Below are positions 1-11,562 of a stretch of DNA of 64,000 nucleotides, piece after piece; position 1 is the first letter of the stretch; every line of letters starts with the position of its first letter. The notes under the pieces are model-generated. The model made no database searches and was not told the origin of the DNA. It saw only the letters and a program-made list of their open reading frames with translations. Position numbers and translations under genes: made by a program. The stretch is from Mariannaea sp. PMI_226. Its lineage: Eukaryota > Ascomycota > Sordariomycetes > Hypocreales > Nectriaceae. Location of the stretch: positions 2,300,501 to 2,364,500 of the forward strand of contig JANFOG010000003.1 of NCBI GenBank assembly GCA_024336345.1. The letters run 5' to 3'.

Positions 1-535
1 TTTGCAGTGAATAGCCATTGTGTAACCTGCTCGATGCTTATAGATGCATACCGTTGCCTAAGGAGGTAAACTCGAATGCACATTGGGCGCCCTGCAGTGC
101 ATCTGCAAACGCTCTCGCTCCTCCAACCGCCTACAGTCACCAAGGTGCTAGCATATCGGGCAATCGGGGTTGGAAGATACGGTATAAATCTTGCATCGTC
201 ACGGCAGCAGCCTAGCACACAAACCTCGTCAAACATCACACAGGCAGTCCAGGCGGTTGCACCACTTCGCTTGAAGTTGAGGTACGCAACCAGCATTCGG
301 TGACATCTTGCTTGACAGCATATTCGCATCCTATCCATTCATCACAGACAGCTAGCACAAAATCCAACACGCTGGCTTCGTGACCACAAGCGTTTTCAAA
401 CTGTGCCCCGCACTGCACGGGATATCTGCTCCAACCGTTCCAAACGACCAAACGAGAGGCTATCCCCGCGTCTCCACTTGAAAACCGTATCAACAATCCC
501 TAGGAGGAGAGGTCGTTGAATACTCCGCTGCAATC
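1..535. other. Intergenic, no gene seen
   Basis: Upstream of the F-box gene. Short open frames occur on both strands, but none resembles a protein family or has a convincing start and splice structure. The 3' part is the likely promoter and leader of the gene that starts at 536. Confidence 0.5.
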
Positions 536-2510
536 ATGTTGGTTCGCTTTCCGATCGAAATCTTGGGCATGATAGCGAAAGAGGTTCGGATGAGGCTGTT
601 TGTTTATTACAATCGAGAAACTAACATATAGCGCAGTTACCCAAGACCGATCTCAAGTCACTTGCTCAAGCTTCCAAACTTCTATATGAGGTTGCCGCCA
701 AACAGCTCTGGCACATCGTCAGGATCTATCCTCAGGGCCATAAAGCTAACAACCCTACTCTTGATAACTTTCCTCCACAGGTTCTCAAGTACATCTCAGA
801 GCTCCAAGTCGCTTCTGACTTTGAAATCCATCGTGAAACCCAATGCGCCCACAAACGAGACCAAGCAGCGCGTCTCAACGTTGCATTAGGCGATCGTAAA
901 GAGTACGAACGCAATACTCAACGAGCCGTGAAGTTTCTGGTCCAGATTGAGGAAGGTGGTTTGTATGGCTTCAGGTACTGGACTAAATATCGTATCCTGT
1001 CATCAAAATTAGCAATGTTACTAACCCTTTCTCTGCAGCTGGGACATGGGTTCGTGTGTGCCGCCTGAAATTGTAGGACCTAATGGGTTGCTTTCATGCA
1101 AACACCCAGGAATTCGGTCCCTTAAATTGTCAACTGATCAAACTTGCAATGGGAATTCGGTTGGTGGTGGAGGTGAGCAGCCTGATCTATCAGCTTTTCA
1201 TCAGTTGCAGAATCTCGATTGGAGACATCCCACAGCTCAGGACGTTCATGTCCTTGCAAAGGTTATCAAAACCAACTCAGGGGGGTTGAAGAAATTAGAA
1301 CTAAATTTCGTGGACTGGAGCTCCCTCTCGAAAGACTTGGGTCTGGAGGATGAAGAGTTGCAAGCAAAGCTCCGGTATTTTTGGCGACATATTGCCAACC
1401 TGAATACCCTATCATGTGAGCCCGTCTTCCAGTCTCTTCAGGCCATCACACTTTCCGAAGTTCCCCTTGTACCAGAGCTCTCGGTCATGATCAACTGGAA
1501 GACGCTTCGATCTCTCAGACTACGACATTGTCCTGGTTGGAGCAACCTCCTAGAGACTGTCGTACGCCTCCAGCGTCCTGTCCAACTCAGAGTATTTGAA
1601 ATCCAAACTGAAGACAGGCACCAAGATGACCTTTCTTACATTGCGGATTTTCTTGATTCATTTGGTGGGCTTGAGGAGATACTTCTTGCGACCCCCGTCT
1701 TTGAGATGGCATTCCTGCTATGGGTCCGTATCGCTCAACATCAGGCAACTCTGAAGCGACTTGTGATTCATCACAGGGATTTTGAAGAAGAGGATCCCAT
1801 GGATGGAGATGAAAGGCTCGATGAGCCAAAAATGGGATTAACCGAGCTTGACTACACTGCCCTTCGCGACCGTAAAATCGGAAATCCTATGCATGGGCTC
1901 GGACTTGAATGGATCGGGCTGAGCTGTGCTCCTGAGTTCCTGGTAAGTGCTCGATTGAGACTGGAAGCAAAGCATAAAAACCCTAACGAGGTGATTTTTC
2001 TAGAAGCCTATATTAGAAACTGTCCACCGTCGATCCTCGTTGAAGTTCCTCCACATTCGCCAGACCAACCACGACCTCGTGTACAACCCTTGTTGGGCCA
2101 TCAATGGTGATAATGAAGTCTCTGTCACCAATGGTCTTAACGATATGATGGAGGTTTCGCAAGATTTGGAAGAAATGGAAGGTCTTGAGTTTGACTCTCG
2201 ACTTCCAAGCCTTGATAGGTTGCAGGACGCTTTTCGATCCTTTGCTGAGTGGGCATTCGGACCAGAGGGACTCACCTCACTTGAACATCTTGCATATGGG
2301 GACTTTGGTACTAAAAACTGCGACCTGGGAGGTGGTGCTTGGGTCAACCGCATTGGGCGAAATAATCTCTTCCTTTCGCGAAATGTTGATCAAGCAGGTA
2401 ACTTCGAACTCTTTCACGAGGAAGACGCTTGCTGGGAGGATTTGGTTGAAAAGTATCGCGACATGCTAGAAACTTGCCCTGCGAAGCTGCAGGCGACGGA
2501 GACGGCATGA
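536..2510 (+). CDS. F-box protein with leucine-rich C-terminal region
   Basis: Four exons, 536-583, 637-974, 1039-1942 and 2004-2510, join in frame to 598 residues. Introns of 53, 64 and 61 bp have GT/AG ends, and CTAAC branch sites are visible in at least two of them. The protein opens with MLVRFPIEILGMIAKEV and continues across intron 1 as LPKTDLKSLAQASKLLYEVA, the classical F-box pattern (residues about 4-45) that docks on Skp1 in SCF ubiquitin ligases. The rest has irregular leucine-rich segments such as SLRLRHCPGW and GGLEEILLATP, typical of the substrate-binding half of fungal F-box proteins. The start was chosen because the F-box normally sits at the very N-terminus in this group. The substrate cannot be inferred. 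The family is large and fast evolving, so no gene name is given. Confidence 0.85.
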
Positions 2511-3368
2511 GGTCACACTGAGTGGGAGTCGAGCGGAGTGAGACGCAACATGGCAAGCTCGAAATATTCCCTTTCACATGAAGATGATTACACCATGACG
2601 AACATGACCTTGGGTTTCGCTGGCAATATCGCCTGGCCATGAACGGGGAGTTAGACGCTTAGGCAGTGAATTTCATGGGAAACAGATCGAACCTCAAAGA
2701 ACTAGTCAGTCATTATCGACATTCAGGTCTTGTAGTTTCATTTATTTACAATTATGCAACCTCGCCAGGGAATTCCAGTTAAAATGCGGTGCTATACACC
2801 AATACTGTAATTTGGCTGATAGAGGAGATCTACCAGGGACGGCCATTGCTATCCCTGTAAAGAGCTCTGCTGTCTGTACCTGTGCTATCCATATATAAAA
2901 TGGCTCATGAGGGTGCCATTAGCCGTGCCGATATGTGTTGTTCTCAAATCCTCTGTGACATGTACTTCCATCCATTCAATGCCTTCGTAGGAGGTAACCA
3001 GGCGAAAACACGTCTGCAGGTCTTCGGCTACCTGGCTTTTGGTGGACAACTGCCCCGCTACGTTCCCCTTCCAGTAGTTATCGATCGCCACGTGCAGGGG
3101 TGTTGGGCGCTGTTTTTTTTTCTTGGGAGATGGACCGAAAGACAGGCGCCAGGCTCTAGCTCAGACAGCTCCCCGCCAAACTTGTTCCGCCGACGTTCAA
3201 CTTAGGAACTCCCCTCCCCCCCATTCACCGCCTCCTCAACCCCCTTTGTCCACGACCAATATCGTCGCTAAGGGGCGCTTTGAATACCAGGAACAGAGTT
3301 CGGGTGTGGGCAAAGTCTCTGTGATCCTAGCTTGGCTGCTCCTTGCATAGCGCGCAGTCGCCATCATC
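2511..3368. other. Intergenic, 3' flank and nudF upstream region
   Basis: No supported gene. The last 200 bases are pyrimidine-rich, with long C runs (about 3210-3250), and form the likely promoter and leader of the LIS1 gene at 3369. Confidence 0.5.
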
Positions 3369-4917
3369 ATGAGTCGACAACTCCCGAGCCGACAGGCTGA
3401 AGAACTGTGCGTCTATGCCACCGCGGTATTATGCAGACGGCCGAGGAGGGTGCTTGGAATGCTGGGGAAATAGGCTGACAGTTTAGCGAATAGACACAAG
3501 TCGATCATAGCATACCTGTCGGCAAATAGCTTCTCAACTACTGCGTCAGTACTTAGGGACGAGTTGGGCCTAGGGGAAGACACTTTTGATACCGCAACTA
3601 CGAAGAAATACGAAACATTGCTAGAAAAGAAATGGACAAGCATCGTGAGATTGCAGAAAAAGGCATGTTACAGCTTCGTAGGCCCAGAAATTCGTGCCAT
3701 CTTGAACCCCCCCGCCATAACCATATTTCTAACACCTACATGCAATTCAGATCATGGACCTGGAGTCCCGAAATAACTCCCTGCAATCAGATCTCGATAA
3801 TGCGACACCTTCGTCACTCTCCCGTCGAAATCAAGACCCGATTTCTTGGCTCCCAGTAGGCCGTCCTCGACATTCATTGGAATCCCACCGAGAAATGGTC
3901 AACTGCATTGCTTTCCATCCCACCTCCGCCTCGATTGCCTCTGGTTCCGATGATTATACGATTAAGATCTGGGACTGGGAGCTTGGGGAGCTAGAAAGAA
4001 CAATTAAAGGACATACAAGAGCCGTGCTGGATGTAGACTTTGGTGGGCCAAAAACCGGCATTCTCCTAGCTTCTTGCAGCTCCGATCTGACCATCAAGTT
4101 GTGGGATCCGGCAAATGAATATCAGAATATTCGAACTCTTGCGGGGCATGACCACATCGTCAGCGCTGTTCGGTTCATTTCATCTGGGGCGGGAGATTTG
4201 CTGGTCAGTGCAAGCGGAGACAAGACCATCAAGCTCTGGAACGTTACAACCGGGTACTGTTTGATGACACTCCAAGGCCATGCCGGCTGGGTTCGAGATG
4301 TTTGCTCATCAATGGACGGCGCTTTTCTTCTATCAGCTAGCAACGATCAGACTGCTCGATTATGGGATATCTCCGGTCCAACCCCAGACAATAAGCTAGT
4401 CATGATTGGGCATGACAATGTCGTCAAATGCTGCGCATTTGCGCCGCCCGCATCGTATCGGCATCTGGCATCTATGGCTGGATTAAAGAAGGTCCCGCCT
4501 GCGACCAACAAGGCAGAGTTTATGGCGACGGGCTCGCGAGACAAGACCATCAAGTTATGGGATGCTCGGGGCATGTGCATCAAGACACTGATCGGCCACG
4601 ACAACTGGGTGAGCGCATTGGTATTCCATCCTGGCGGAAAATATCTACTTTCTGTAGCAGATGACAAGTCACTACGGTGCTGGGATCTGAGCCAGGAAGG
4701 GAGATGTGTGAAAACGCTGGACGGTATTCACGATCACTTCATCACTTCCTTACGATGGGCACCTCCAATCATCAAGGAAGGAAGTGCCGGAGTCGCAAAC
4801 GGGGAGCCCCCATCGACACCGAAGAAGGGGACTAAAGTGGTCACACCAGATGAAACCATTCGCTGTGTTATCGCCACAGCCAGCGTGGATATGACTTTAA
4901 AGATATTCGCAAACTAG
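3369..4917 (+). CDS. nudF: LIS1/NudF/Pac1 dynein regulator
   Basis: Exons 3369-3406, 3494-3662 and 3751-4917 give 457 residues, the usual fungal LIS1 length. The N-terminus [13 protein letters not shown] followed by [20 protein letters not shown] is a LisH dimerisation motif (residues about 7-40). A short coiled coil (about 60-90, containing RLQKK and IMDLESRN) follows, then seven WD40 repeats ending in signatures such as [50 protein letters not shown] and [11 protein letters not shown]1 binds the dynein motor ring with NudE and is needed for nuclear migration and dynein transport to hyphal tips. Intron 2 appears to start with GC (AAG/GCATGT at 3663). An in-frame GT donor at 3678 would add five residues inside the coiled coil and fits the family less well. 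Identity is certain; only that boundary is open. Confidence 0.97.
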
Positions 4918-5727
4918 TTGGAGAGACTGGATCCGAACGAGTTGTGATGTGTAGCATCCTCTCTCCCCGAAAAGACCATAATAGGGATGGCATCACTACG
5001 TCCTCCAAACATGGGCACTTCCATCACCTTTGGACTAATGCTCAAACGACAATATCTGGATTGAGACGAATGAGAGGATGACCGTGGACTCTCGCCGCTA
5101 CTCTACAGCGTCCGGGGGAGGACAAGGCCTTTGTGGCTGTGATGATGGGTGATAGAATGACTCGCTCCCAGATACATGCCAGGCGGTTGGCTGCTTGTAA
5201 GCCTTCCAAAAATTGTGCTTCTAATCCCTAACATGCTTTCTAATGTTTCCAAGCTCCGTTAGAATCTTGCTCGACTTATTGGCTCTGATCAAGGGATAAC
5301 ACATCGGCGTAGCCGGCCTAAATTAAGCCGAAGGGAATATGGAAGGCTAGAAAGTTGTTGAATTATACCCTACAGAAATGCCACATGCACGATGTTACTA
5401 AGGGCGACAAACAAAGAATGATTGAAAGGAGAATTTGAGTGCCTGTTGCCTCATGGTTCTAAGGCCTAGCGAAAGGGTATCCCGCTCAAGTGCATCTTAC
5501 ATACGGAGCCAAAGTAGTTTGGGCTTTTGCCTACAATTGATACTTGGAAAACAGATATGGTACCATGTTTAGACATGTCCATGTGTCATTGCATGTATTG
5601 CTGCAAGCACTGGTTTGTGACATTCCCACCAATTACTTCTCATTCCGGTCGGGAATCATTAGTCCACCCTCCGGGCCCAGCTTGTTGATGCCAATTTGGC
5701 TGACCTACAGATATCAAAAGCACACCT
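4918..5727. other. Intergenic between nudF and tRNA-Pro
   Basis: This holds the nudF 3' UTR and the 5' flank of the tRNA gene. No open frame here resembles a protein. Nothing else recognised. Confidence 0.5.
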
Positions 5728-5818
5728 GGTCTGGTGGTCTAGTGGTATGATTCTCGCTTAGGGTACACCCTACAGCAAAGCTTGCGAGAGGTCCCGGGTT
5801 CAATCCCCGGCCAGACCC
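5728..5818 (+). tRNA. tRNA-Pro (anticodon AGG) with 19-nt intron
   Basis: Acceptor strands GGTCTGG (5728-5734) and CCAGACC (5811-5817) pair perfectly and are followed by discriminator C. The D-arm region contains GGTCTAGTGGTATGAT, the internal A-box. The anticodon stem CTCGC/GCGAG encloses TTAGGG, giving anticodon AGG at 5760-5762. A 19-base intron (5764-5782) sits one base 3' of the anticodon, the standard eukaryotic position. The T-arm is CCGGG-TTCAATC-CCCGG, the B-box. The gene decodes CCU (and CCC/CCA by wobble if A34 becomes inosine). Confidence 0.97.
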
Positions 5819-5827
5819 TTTCTTTTT
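5819..5827 (+). terminator. RNA polymerase III terminator of tRNA-Pro
   Basis: Two T runs, TTT at 5819-5821 and TTTTT at 5823-5827, follow the discriminator base directly, as expected for Pol III termination. Confidence 0.8.
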
Positions 5828-6312
5828 GACAATTTTTCAACTATTTCCGACTTCATCGATTTGTTTTTTTTTTGTTTTTTTTTTTTTGGCACGAATGTAG
5901 TCATGTTAGGGTAAAAATTAGTACATGCACTCAGGCGCATCAGGCGGCTGTGCCACACCCATGATACTCATTCTTTCAAACGGCTTTGACATATCGAAAG
6001 AACATGTGTCCTGTAGGAATACGTTCGAAATAGCTGATAATGCCATATCTGTAATGCTCCAATGGCAGCAAATTCCCCAGGTTGATGCGGGACATAGCAA
6101 GTGGATTGGTTGCCTAAATTGACTACCCTTCTTCCCGATCTATCATTGGGACTTCGCAGCTCTCTCTCTCATGCGAACTCTCCTCTCTCCACGCTGTCCT
6201 TTTTGCCCTGCTTCATAAAACCTCTGTTCTTTCATACTCCATTCTCCTTTAGATACTGCCATTACGTTCTTCGACTAATTGTCAGCCTTTCGAAGAAGAA
6301 AAACCGAGCAAA
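5828..6312. other. Intergenic, T-rich tract and Mpv17-gene leader
   Basis: A T-rich block of almost pure T (about 5861-5887) is followed by a pyrimidine-rich leader (about 6120-6260) immediately before the Mpv17-family start codon. No gene seen. Confidence 0.5.
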
Positions 6313-7131
6313 ATGGCGCTAACATATTCTCCCATGGTCACGGCCATGATCCAGAACGCCGCTTTGGGCGGCTTGGCCAACGTCCTTGCGCAACTGATCC
6401 TCGCCTACAGATCTGGGGTATGATAAAACCTTGCCTGTTTTTACGGCTATTGTCTCTTGAGACGCACAGATCGAATACTTACTGACACTTATCCTCGCCA
6501 ATAGTCTGCAGTGTCAATAGATTGGGTGCCCGTATTTCAGTTTCTTCTATTCAATGTCCTTAGCACACCTCCCAATTTTCTCTGGTAAGTCTCTACTTGC
6601 CTCGGCAATATATCGTTTTACTCCCGAATCTCATTCTCACACATATCTCGCAGGCAAGAATTCCTTGAATCAACTTTCCCAGCCTACCCCCCTCCCAAAA
6701 CTCCTCACCCTAAGAAATCTGATGATCCCTCCCCTCCTCCTACCCCTGCAAAGCTCTCCATCCGTAACACCTTCATCAAGCTGGCCCTCGACCAAACTGT
6801 TGGCTCAACAGTCAACACTCTTCTCTTCAGCAATTACACACACGCAGTGCGCTCCGCCCTGCACCCAGTGCCTCGCATCACCAACCTCTTCAAAGCCATC
6901 TCTTTCTGGACCAGCCCCGGTGCCGTCGACCTGACTCGCGTTGATTGGAATGCCGTCTGGGCCGCCTCCCTTGACGACTTCTGGCCCATTGTTTTCGCAG
7001 GATGGAAGCTCTGGCCTGCTGTCAGTCTTGTCAATTTCTCTGCCATCAAAACTGTGGAGGCGCGCAACCTCGTGGGCGCCACGGCCGGTGTGTTTTGGGG
7101 AATCTACATGAGCTTCGTTGCTGCTCAGTAA
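6313..7131 (+). CDS. Mpv17/PMP22-family integral membrane protein
   Basis: Exons 6313-6417, 6505-6584 and 6654-7131 join to 220 residues. Introns of 87 and 69 bp have GT/AG ends. The protein has four to five hydrophobic segments: about 10-33, around FQFLLFNVLSTPPNFLW, FIKLALDQTVGSTVNTLLFS, FWPIVFAGWKLWPAVSLVNF and VGATAGVFWGIYMSFVAA. The phrase DDFWPIVFAGWKLWP and the following NF are the signature of the Mpv17/PMP22/Sym1 family, and the first exon matches the usual start. Members sit in peroxisomal or inner mitochondrial membranes and form channels or help metabolite homeostasis. A proline-rich loop (PPPKTPHPKKSDDPSPPP) between segments 2 and 3 is longer than in animal members. I cannot say which organelle from sequence alone. 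Confidence 0.9.
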
Positions 7132-7984
7132 TTGTTAAGTTTTTCGGGTTATAGCGCTGCTCGCTTATAAAATAACATAAGCTAGCTGGTTATCAAGAAT
7201 TGTCTGGTCGCGTATCAATCGCATGAGATATCCTGGGAGTTTGAGTGGAAAGATAAGCTAGGAATTCGTATGTGTGATAGCTGCATGCCATGAGTAGATA
7301 CTCTGGTGAAACGGGAAGTCAATGGAGACGATTCAAATCACTGTCAGCACATAAGCTATATAAAAAGAGTGTGACTTGGTTCCGGAAAACAAAAAGAAAT
7401 ACGTAAATGCCTCTCTATGACGCAATTTGTCTAAGACAACTAGTTTCTGTCTTGAAATGAAGGCTGCCCGCTCGAGACCCCATAGCCCAAATCCAAGCTC
7501 GCTCAAAACCATATCGCTTTGCAAACAACCAAAAAATAAAAGTCCTTGATAAATGGATGCCTGTGGGTCTGTTTCTAATTGCGACAGTTGCATCCTCAAA
7601 AAAGTGCCGCGAAGCAGCAATAGTAGCCAAGTGAGACTCATACAACAGAGGGATATGAAGAGCCTCTTTCGCCTTGAAACGAGAAAGGCAAGGAGCCGGG
7701 ATCTTCAACTAATGACCGATATTTCTTTGATGATATTTAAGCAAATAACTGCTTTTTGAGCACCTCAGATATTCGCCAGAACATGGAGGGAGTAGACTTG
7801 ATATTCGCATCTTGACTTAAACGCCGCTTTCGCTCTGGTGCTGCTGTCCAGCACTCGATTGATAACAGCTGTCTCTGCACAATGAAGGGAAAGACAAGGT
7901 ATGAGAAACAACAGCAGAGATGGCAGAGTGGACATTGGACAGAGCAGCGAAACGTGGCAACGTCGGCAAGTGATGCTCCTCCGC
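7132..7984. other. Intergenic between convergent genes
   Basis: 3' flanks of the Mpv17-family gene (+) and the unknown gene (-). Overlapping short frames on the minus strand at 7333-7708 have no family resemblance and no codon regularity. Nothing further seen. Confidence 0.5.
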
Positions 7985-8743
7985 CTACGCTGGAGCCATT
8001 GCGGTACCCTCTTCAGCAGTCACGACGGTAGGGCGGAGGAACCAGTCCTCTTCTGGTGACGAAGCAGGAATTTCATGTTCTTCGAAGAGGCGGTTAGCAA
8101 TCTCATACCAAAAGAGCAACCAAGACCGCATCTTCCAGAGAGTGTCTTCATCGTTCTCGGGTCGGAGCATCTCATTGGCGAAATTGTAGATTATAGAAAG
8201 TACCCATCTGACATCTCTTGGAAGGTCTGGCATAGATTGCATATGACAAGACCAATATCGGGCGGTCCTGAACAGCGGGTCACCGTTTTGTTCCAATGGC
8301 CAAAGAGAATCGAAGAAGCCTGTTAGATGCAGATTTTGGCAACAGGGTTGATAAGCGGAAGAGTTATGGAATGTAAAGTACTGCAGAAGGCACAGCCCGG
8401 GGAGTCGAGGATGAGGTATCAGGGTATTTGCCATGCGTTGGTAAGTTGGATCATCCCGAGGAATCTCATCAAAGATGTCCAATGAAGAGTCTGGAGGAGG
8501 CACCCACATGGTTCTAGCATCAGTTTGACCGTTTCTCGTCTGCCAGGCTCCAACCGCCATCACGGCATTGTCCCATCGTTCCACGGCATCCAAGAGGCAG
8601 GCCCTATGATCGTGGTCCCGAATCCAAACCGCGTCGGAACTATGAAAAAAGAATAGCACGGCGCACTCGCCGCAGAGAGGCTGTTGGTAGGTCGAGGTAG
8701 AGTAAAAGATGGCATGGAAGAGTCGGTGGGTTGGACAGAAATA
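7985..8743 (-). CDS. Unidentified protein, 3' exon; 5' end unresolved
   Basis: The minus-strand frame is open from 8743 to a stop at 7985, about 252 residues, but lacks a suitable ATG near its upstream end. It is preceded exactly by ATATAG, a plausible splice acceptor. I therefore read it as the last exon of a spliced gene. The sequence looks like genuine protein, with regular Trp/Asp/Glu/Pro use, for example RDVRWVLSIIYNF and EDTLWKMRSWLLFWYEI. A Cys/His-containing start (CPTH, PLCGEC) and a C-terminal helical part (PASSPEEDWFLRP) are visible. No domain is recognised. Upstream on the same strand, an ATG at 9205 opens a short frame with a signal-peptide-like start (MNTYGTCLVLLGTVCLVAQS), which may be its first exon, but I could not connect the exons with confidence. 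Confidence 0.5.
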   Translation of the reverse strand, partial: YFCPTHRLFHAIFYSTSTYQQPLCGECAVLFFFHSSDAVWIRDHDHRACLLDAVERWDNAVMAVGAWQTRNGQTDARTMWVPPPDSSLDIFDEIPRDDPTYQRMANTLIPHPRLPGLCLLQYFTFHNSSAYQPCCQNLHLTGFFDSLWPLEQNGDPLFRTARYWSCHMQSMPDLPRDVRWVLSIIYNFANEMLRPENDEDTLWKMRSWLLFWYEIANRLFEEHEIPASSPEEDWFLRPTVVTAEEGTAMAPA

Positions 8744-11562
8744 CTATATTGTCCTGCCTGAAGGGGCGGGAACCTCGTGGCTGATAGGATGGCGTAATCC
8801 ATTCTTCAAAATAAAGCAGTTGCTATGGCAAGCCATTATCAAGGCCCTGTAAAGCCCAATCAAAGGCTTTGATCGCTTGGAGGAAATAACAGGCGAACGA
8901 CTGAATGAGGGTGGCCAAAGAAGAAGCGGCCCAGAGTGGCAAGGCGATACTACAACTATAGAGGAGAAAATAGGATCAGGTTAATTCAGCGAGACACTGA
9001 TAGACGACGGAGGTTCTGAGTGTGTAGATGTGCTGGGAGAAGAAGAATGAGTTAGGACTTAAGGAATTCCTACGAAGAAGAAACCCTCACTGATATGAAT
9101 GTGTGGGATCTCCCCACGATCCGGAAGTAGCCACCAGGGGGATGTTGATTGAGCAACAAGGCACACCGTTCCGAGGAGAACAAGGCAAGTGCCGTATGTA
9201 TTCATAAGTACACTTTATGGAATACGAATGGTAATTCCCAACCTACCTTACGTACCTAGGTAGGTAAACTGTAAGTATCTTTACCTTGCCAAGATGGAAA
9301 ATCTAGACTATCAGCTTGACAGAACCGAAGAGTGACAATCGAAGAGTGATGACCGATGGAGGTTGGCTGGATAATTGAATGCCTTTATTTTGTTACCTTA
9401 CCCTATTGCTCAACTCAATAATAAATTGGCATCTGCTTGTGGATGTACTAGAGACACATTTATGCACTTCAGACGCACCTTTATTTTTCCAGCTTAGCCT
9501 CTCTTATCCTTCTTTTCCCCGGTTGGTTGATTTCTGTGAGATTTATGGGTAAAATCATACGGGAATCTTCCTGGCTTCCGTTGAGCCACTCAACTTGGAC
9601 TGCTATGCATTCGGAGACATCCAGAGACAAATTCCCCAATTCATTGGCTTAATGCGGTACTTAGGATGTTATGGTCACACTACTGTCGCCACGAGGCGGG
9701 AATGGGTGATAAAGACGGGGAGCATGTCAAATCTCGCAACATCAGGTCTCGCTATTTCATGGCATGCTACAATGGCAGGGATAGCGTGCTGCAATCAACA
9801 CACCATAACCGAATCGCGACGCACGATTTTGTTGGGCAAGTGAATGGTACACACCTCAAAATGAATCATGAGTGCAACACGGAAGCTCCCGTCCACAGTA
9901 CATGTTCTCAGGACACAACTGGGAAGGGTGCTGGCGAATCAGACCCTGGCAGCCCTCATGGAGTGTGCGTGGGAAGCCGAGAGAAACCAGCCTGGGTCAT
10001 GTTTCTCTCAAAAGGGTAAAAGCTTCCAAAAAGCGGTGTTGTCGCCATGATCTGATGTGATGCTGATGTTGTATTCAATACGTCCCTGCTGTACACACAC
10101 ATGCAACGTATTCTTGTCCGCACTTCTGTTACCATCACCAGTGACTCTTTGTCAGCGCAATGCTCCGCGCCGGCTGGCTCCCGACAAACTTTGATCAATG
10201 GTCTCTAAATGGGCAGGCCGCGGGCAAGATTGAACTAGTTTGACCATCTGAGCCTCTGTAGGTTTGCAGAGGTACCTGATTTGGGCAGCATGTCGTTATC
10301 TAGGTACCACGATAGAGTTGCGGCAACGGGAACTGTCTCGTGGAGGAGGGGACGGTGCGATCTGTAGGGTAGAGACATTGTTTCGCTATGTCTTGGTCTG
10401 GTTAGTCTGCCCAATTAGTCAATGCCGCCGTCCATTCAGTGCCGACCTAGGACTTGACGGATTATGAAACAGTTGTGTTAGCCAAGCCATGATTATTTGT
10501 TAGGGGAAGAAAGAAAGCAAGCAAGAAAGACGAAAAAAAAAAAAAAAACCCCGGGCCACTCATTGCCTGCCGGCATCCAGATGTACTATACTCTGTAGGT
10601 GTGGGTGACCTGATCTGCACTGCCAGAGTCGGTATTGCAGACTGACTGACTGACATGACATCCATTCTCCGGGTCAAATAGTTTCCTTGTCGGTAGCCAT
10701 TAGATTCTTTTCGAGTTATTATCTGTGGTCAACTCGTCCTCACTGCCCATGCCCCCTCCGTTCTCTCCTTAAATATCACAGCTTTGGAAGTACGTAGCCT
10801 CTTTCTTCAAGAATGAGCGAAGCCCAGGGGTTCGGCGAAGGGGCGCTGAGACGGGCCATCCTATCAGGGGCTCTGCCGCTGAGGCGCAACCCATACACGT
10901 CTTCCCTCTGTACTCTGCCACCCGTAGGTAGCCAAGCCCGTGGGCCCGCTGTGCACAGAGGTTGATGAATGTCTCACGATGAGTCCCACTCACAGGAACT
11001 ACGTACTATATTGGGCAAGTCTCTCCCATTTCCTCGATCTAATGTCCCTTTCTCTCCACCCCAAGATCTCGCCATTCTGTCAATCTACAGAGCATCGCCA
11101 ATTCCACAAATGGTTCTTGCTGTTGCTACCTTTTTCTGAGTTTGGTGATGCCTCATTCTCTTCCTACAGCCAACGACACTGCTCCGCCAGCTTGTCAGTC
11201 GCTCTGATCGCGCCCACCACCAAAACAGCTGCCAGTCATCCGTCAACAACCATCCATAATAGCGGCTCTTTGTGTTTGCTCACCTCCCCCATTTCCTTTC
11301 TTGCGATCCTGCCGAGTAGACCAACAACCAAAAGATCGTAAACCTCTCTGTCTCCTGAAAGTAGAATGACGACACCAACGCCCTCATTCTCGCCGCGTCG
11401 CTCTCACTAGCACCGGGTTTTCGCATGCATCTCAAGCTGCTGGGTCGCCTCCGTCACTGTCAATCACCCTCGTAGAGCGCCCAAGCCTGTTTGCACCCGC
11501 GTGCTCGTTTCCGACCTGACTCCCTCTTGACCCAGCAAGCACAGTTATCAATACTGGCTGGC
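8744..11562. other. Long spacer before the histidine kinase gene
   Basis: It contains possible 5' exons of the minus-strand unknown gene (8744-9205), a TACCTAGGTAGGTA palindromic patch at about 9240-9270, a poly-A tract at about 10531-10548, and a pyrimidine-rich stretch (about 11020-11480) that is probably the kinase leader. No independent gene supported. Confidence 0.5.

Noticed and set aside
2040..2510. Separate gene downstream of the long F-box exon
   Set aside because: It joins the preceding exon in phase across a 61-bp GT-AG intron (1943-2003), so it is the last exon of the F-box gene.
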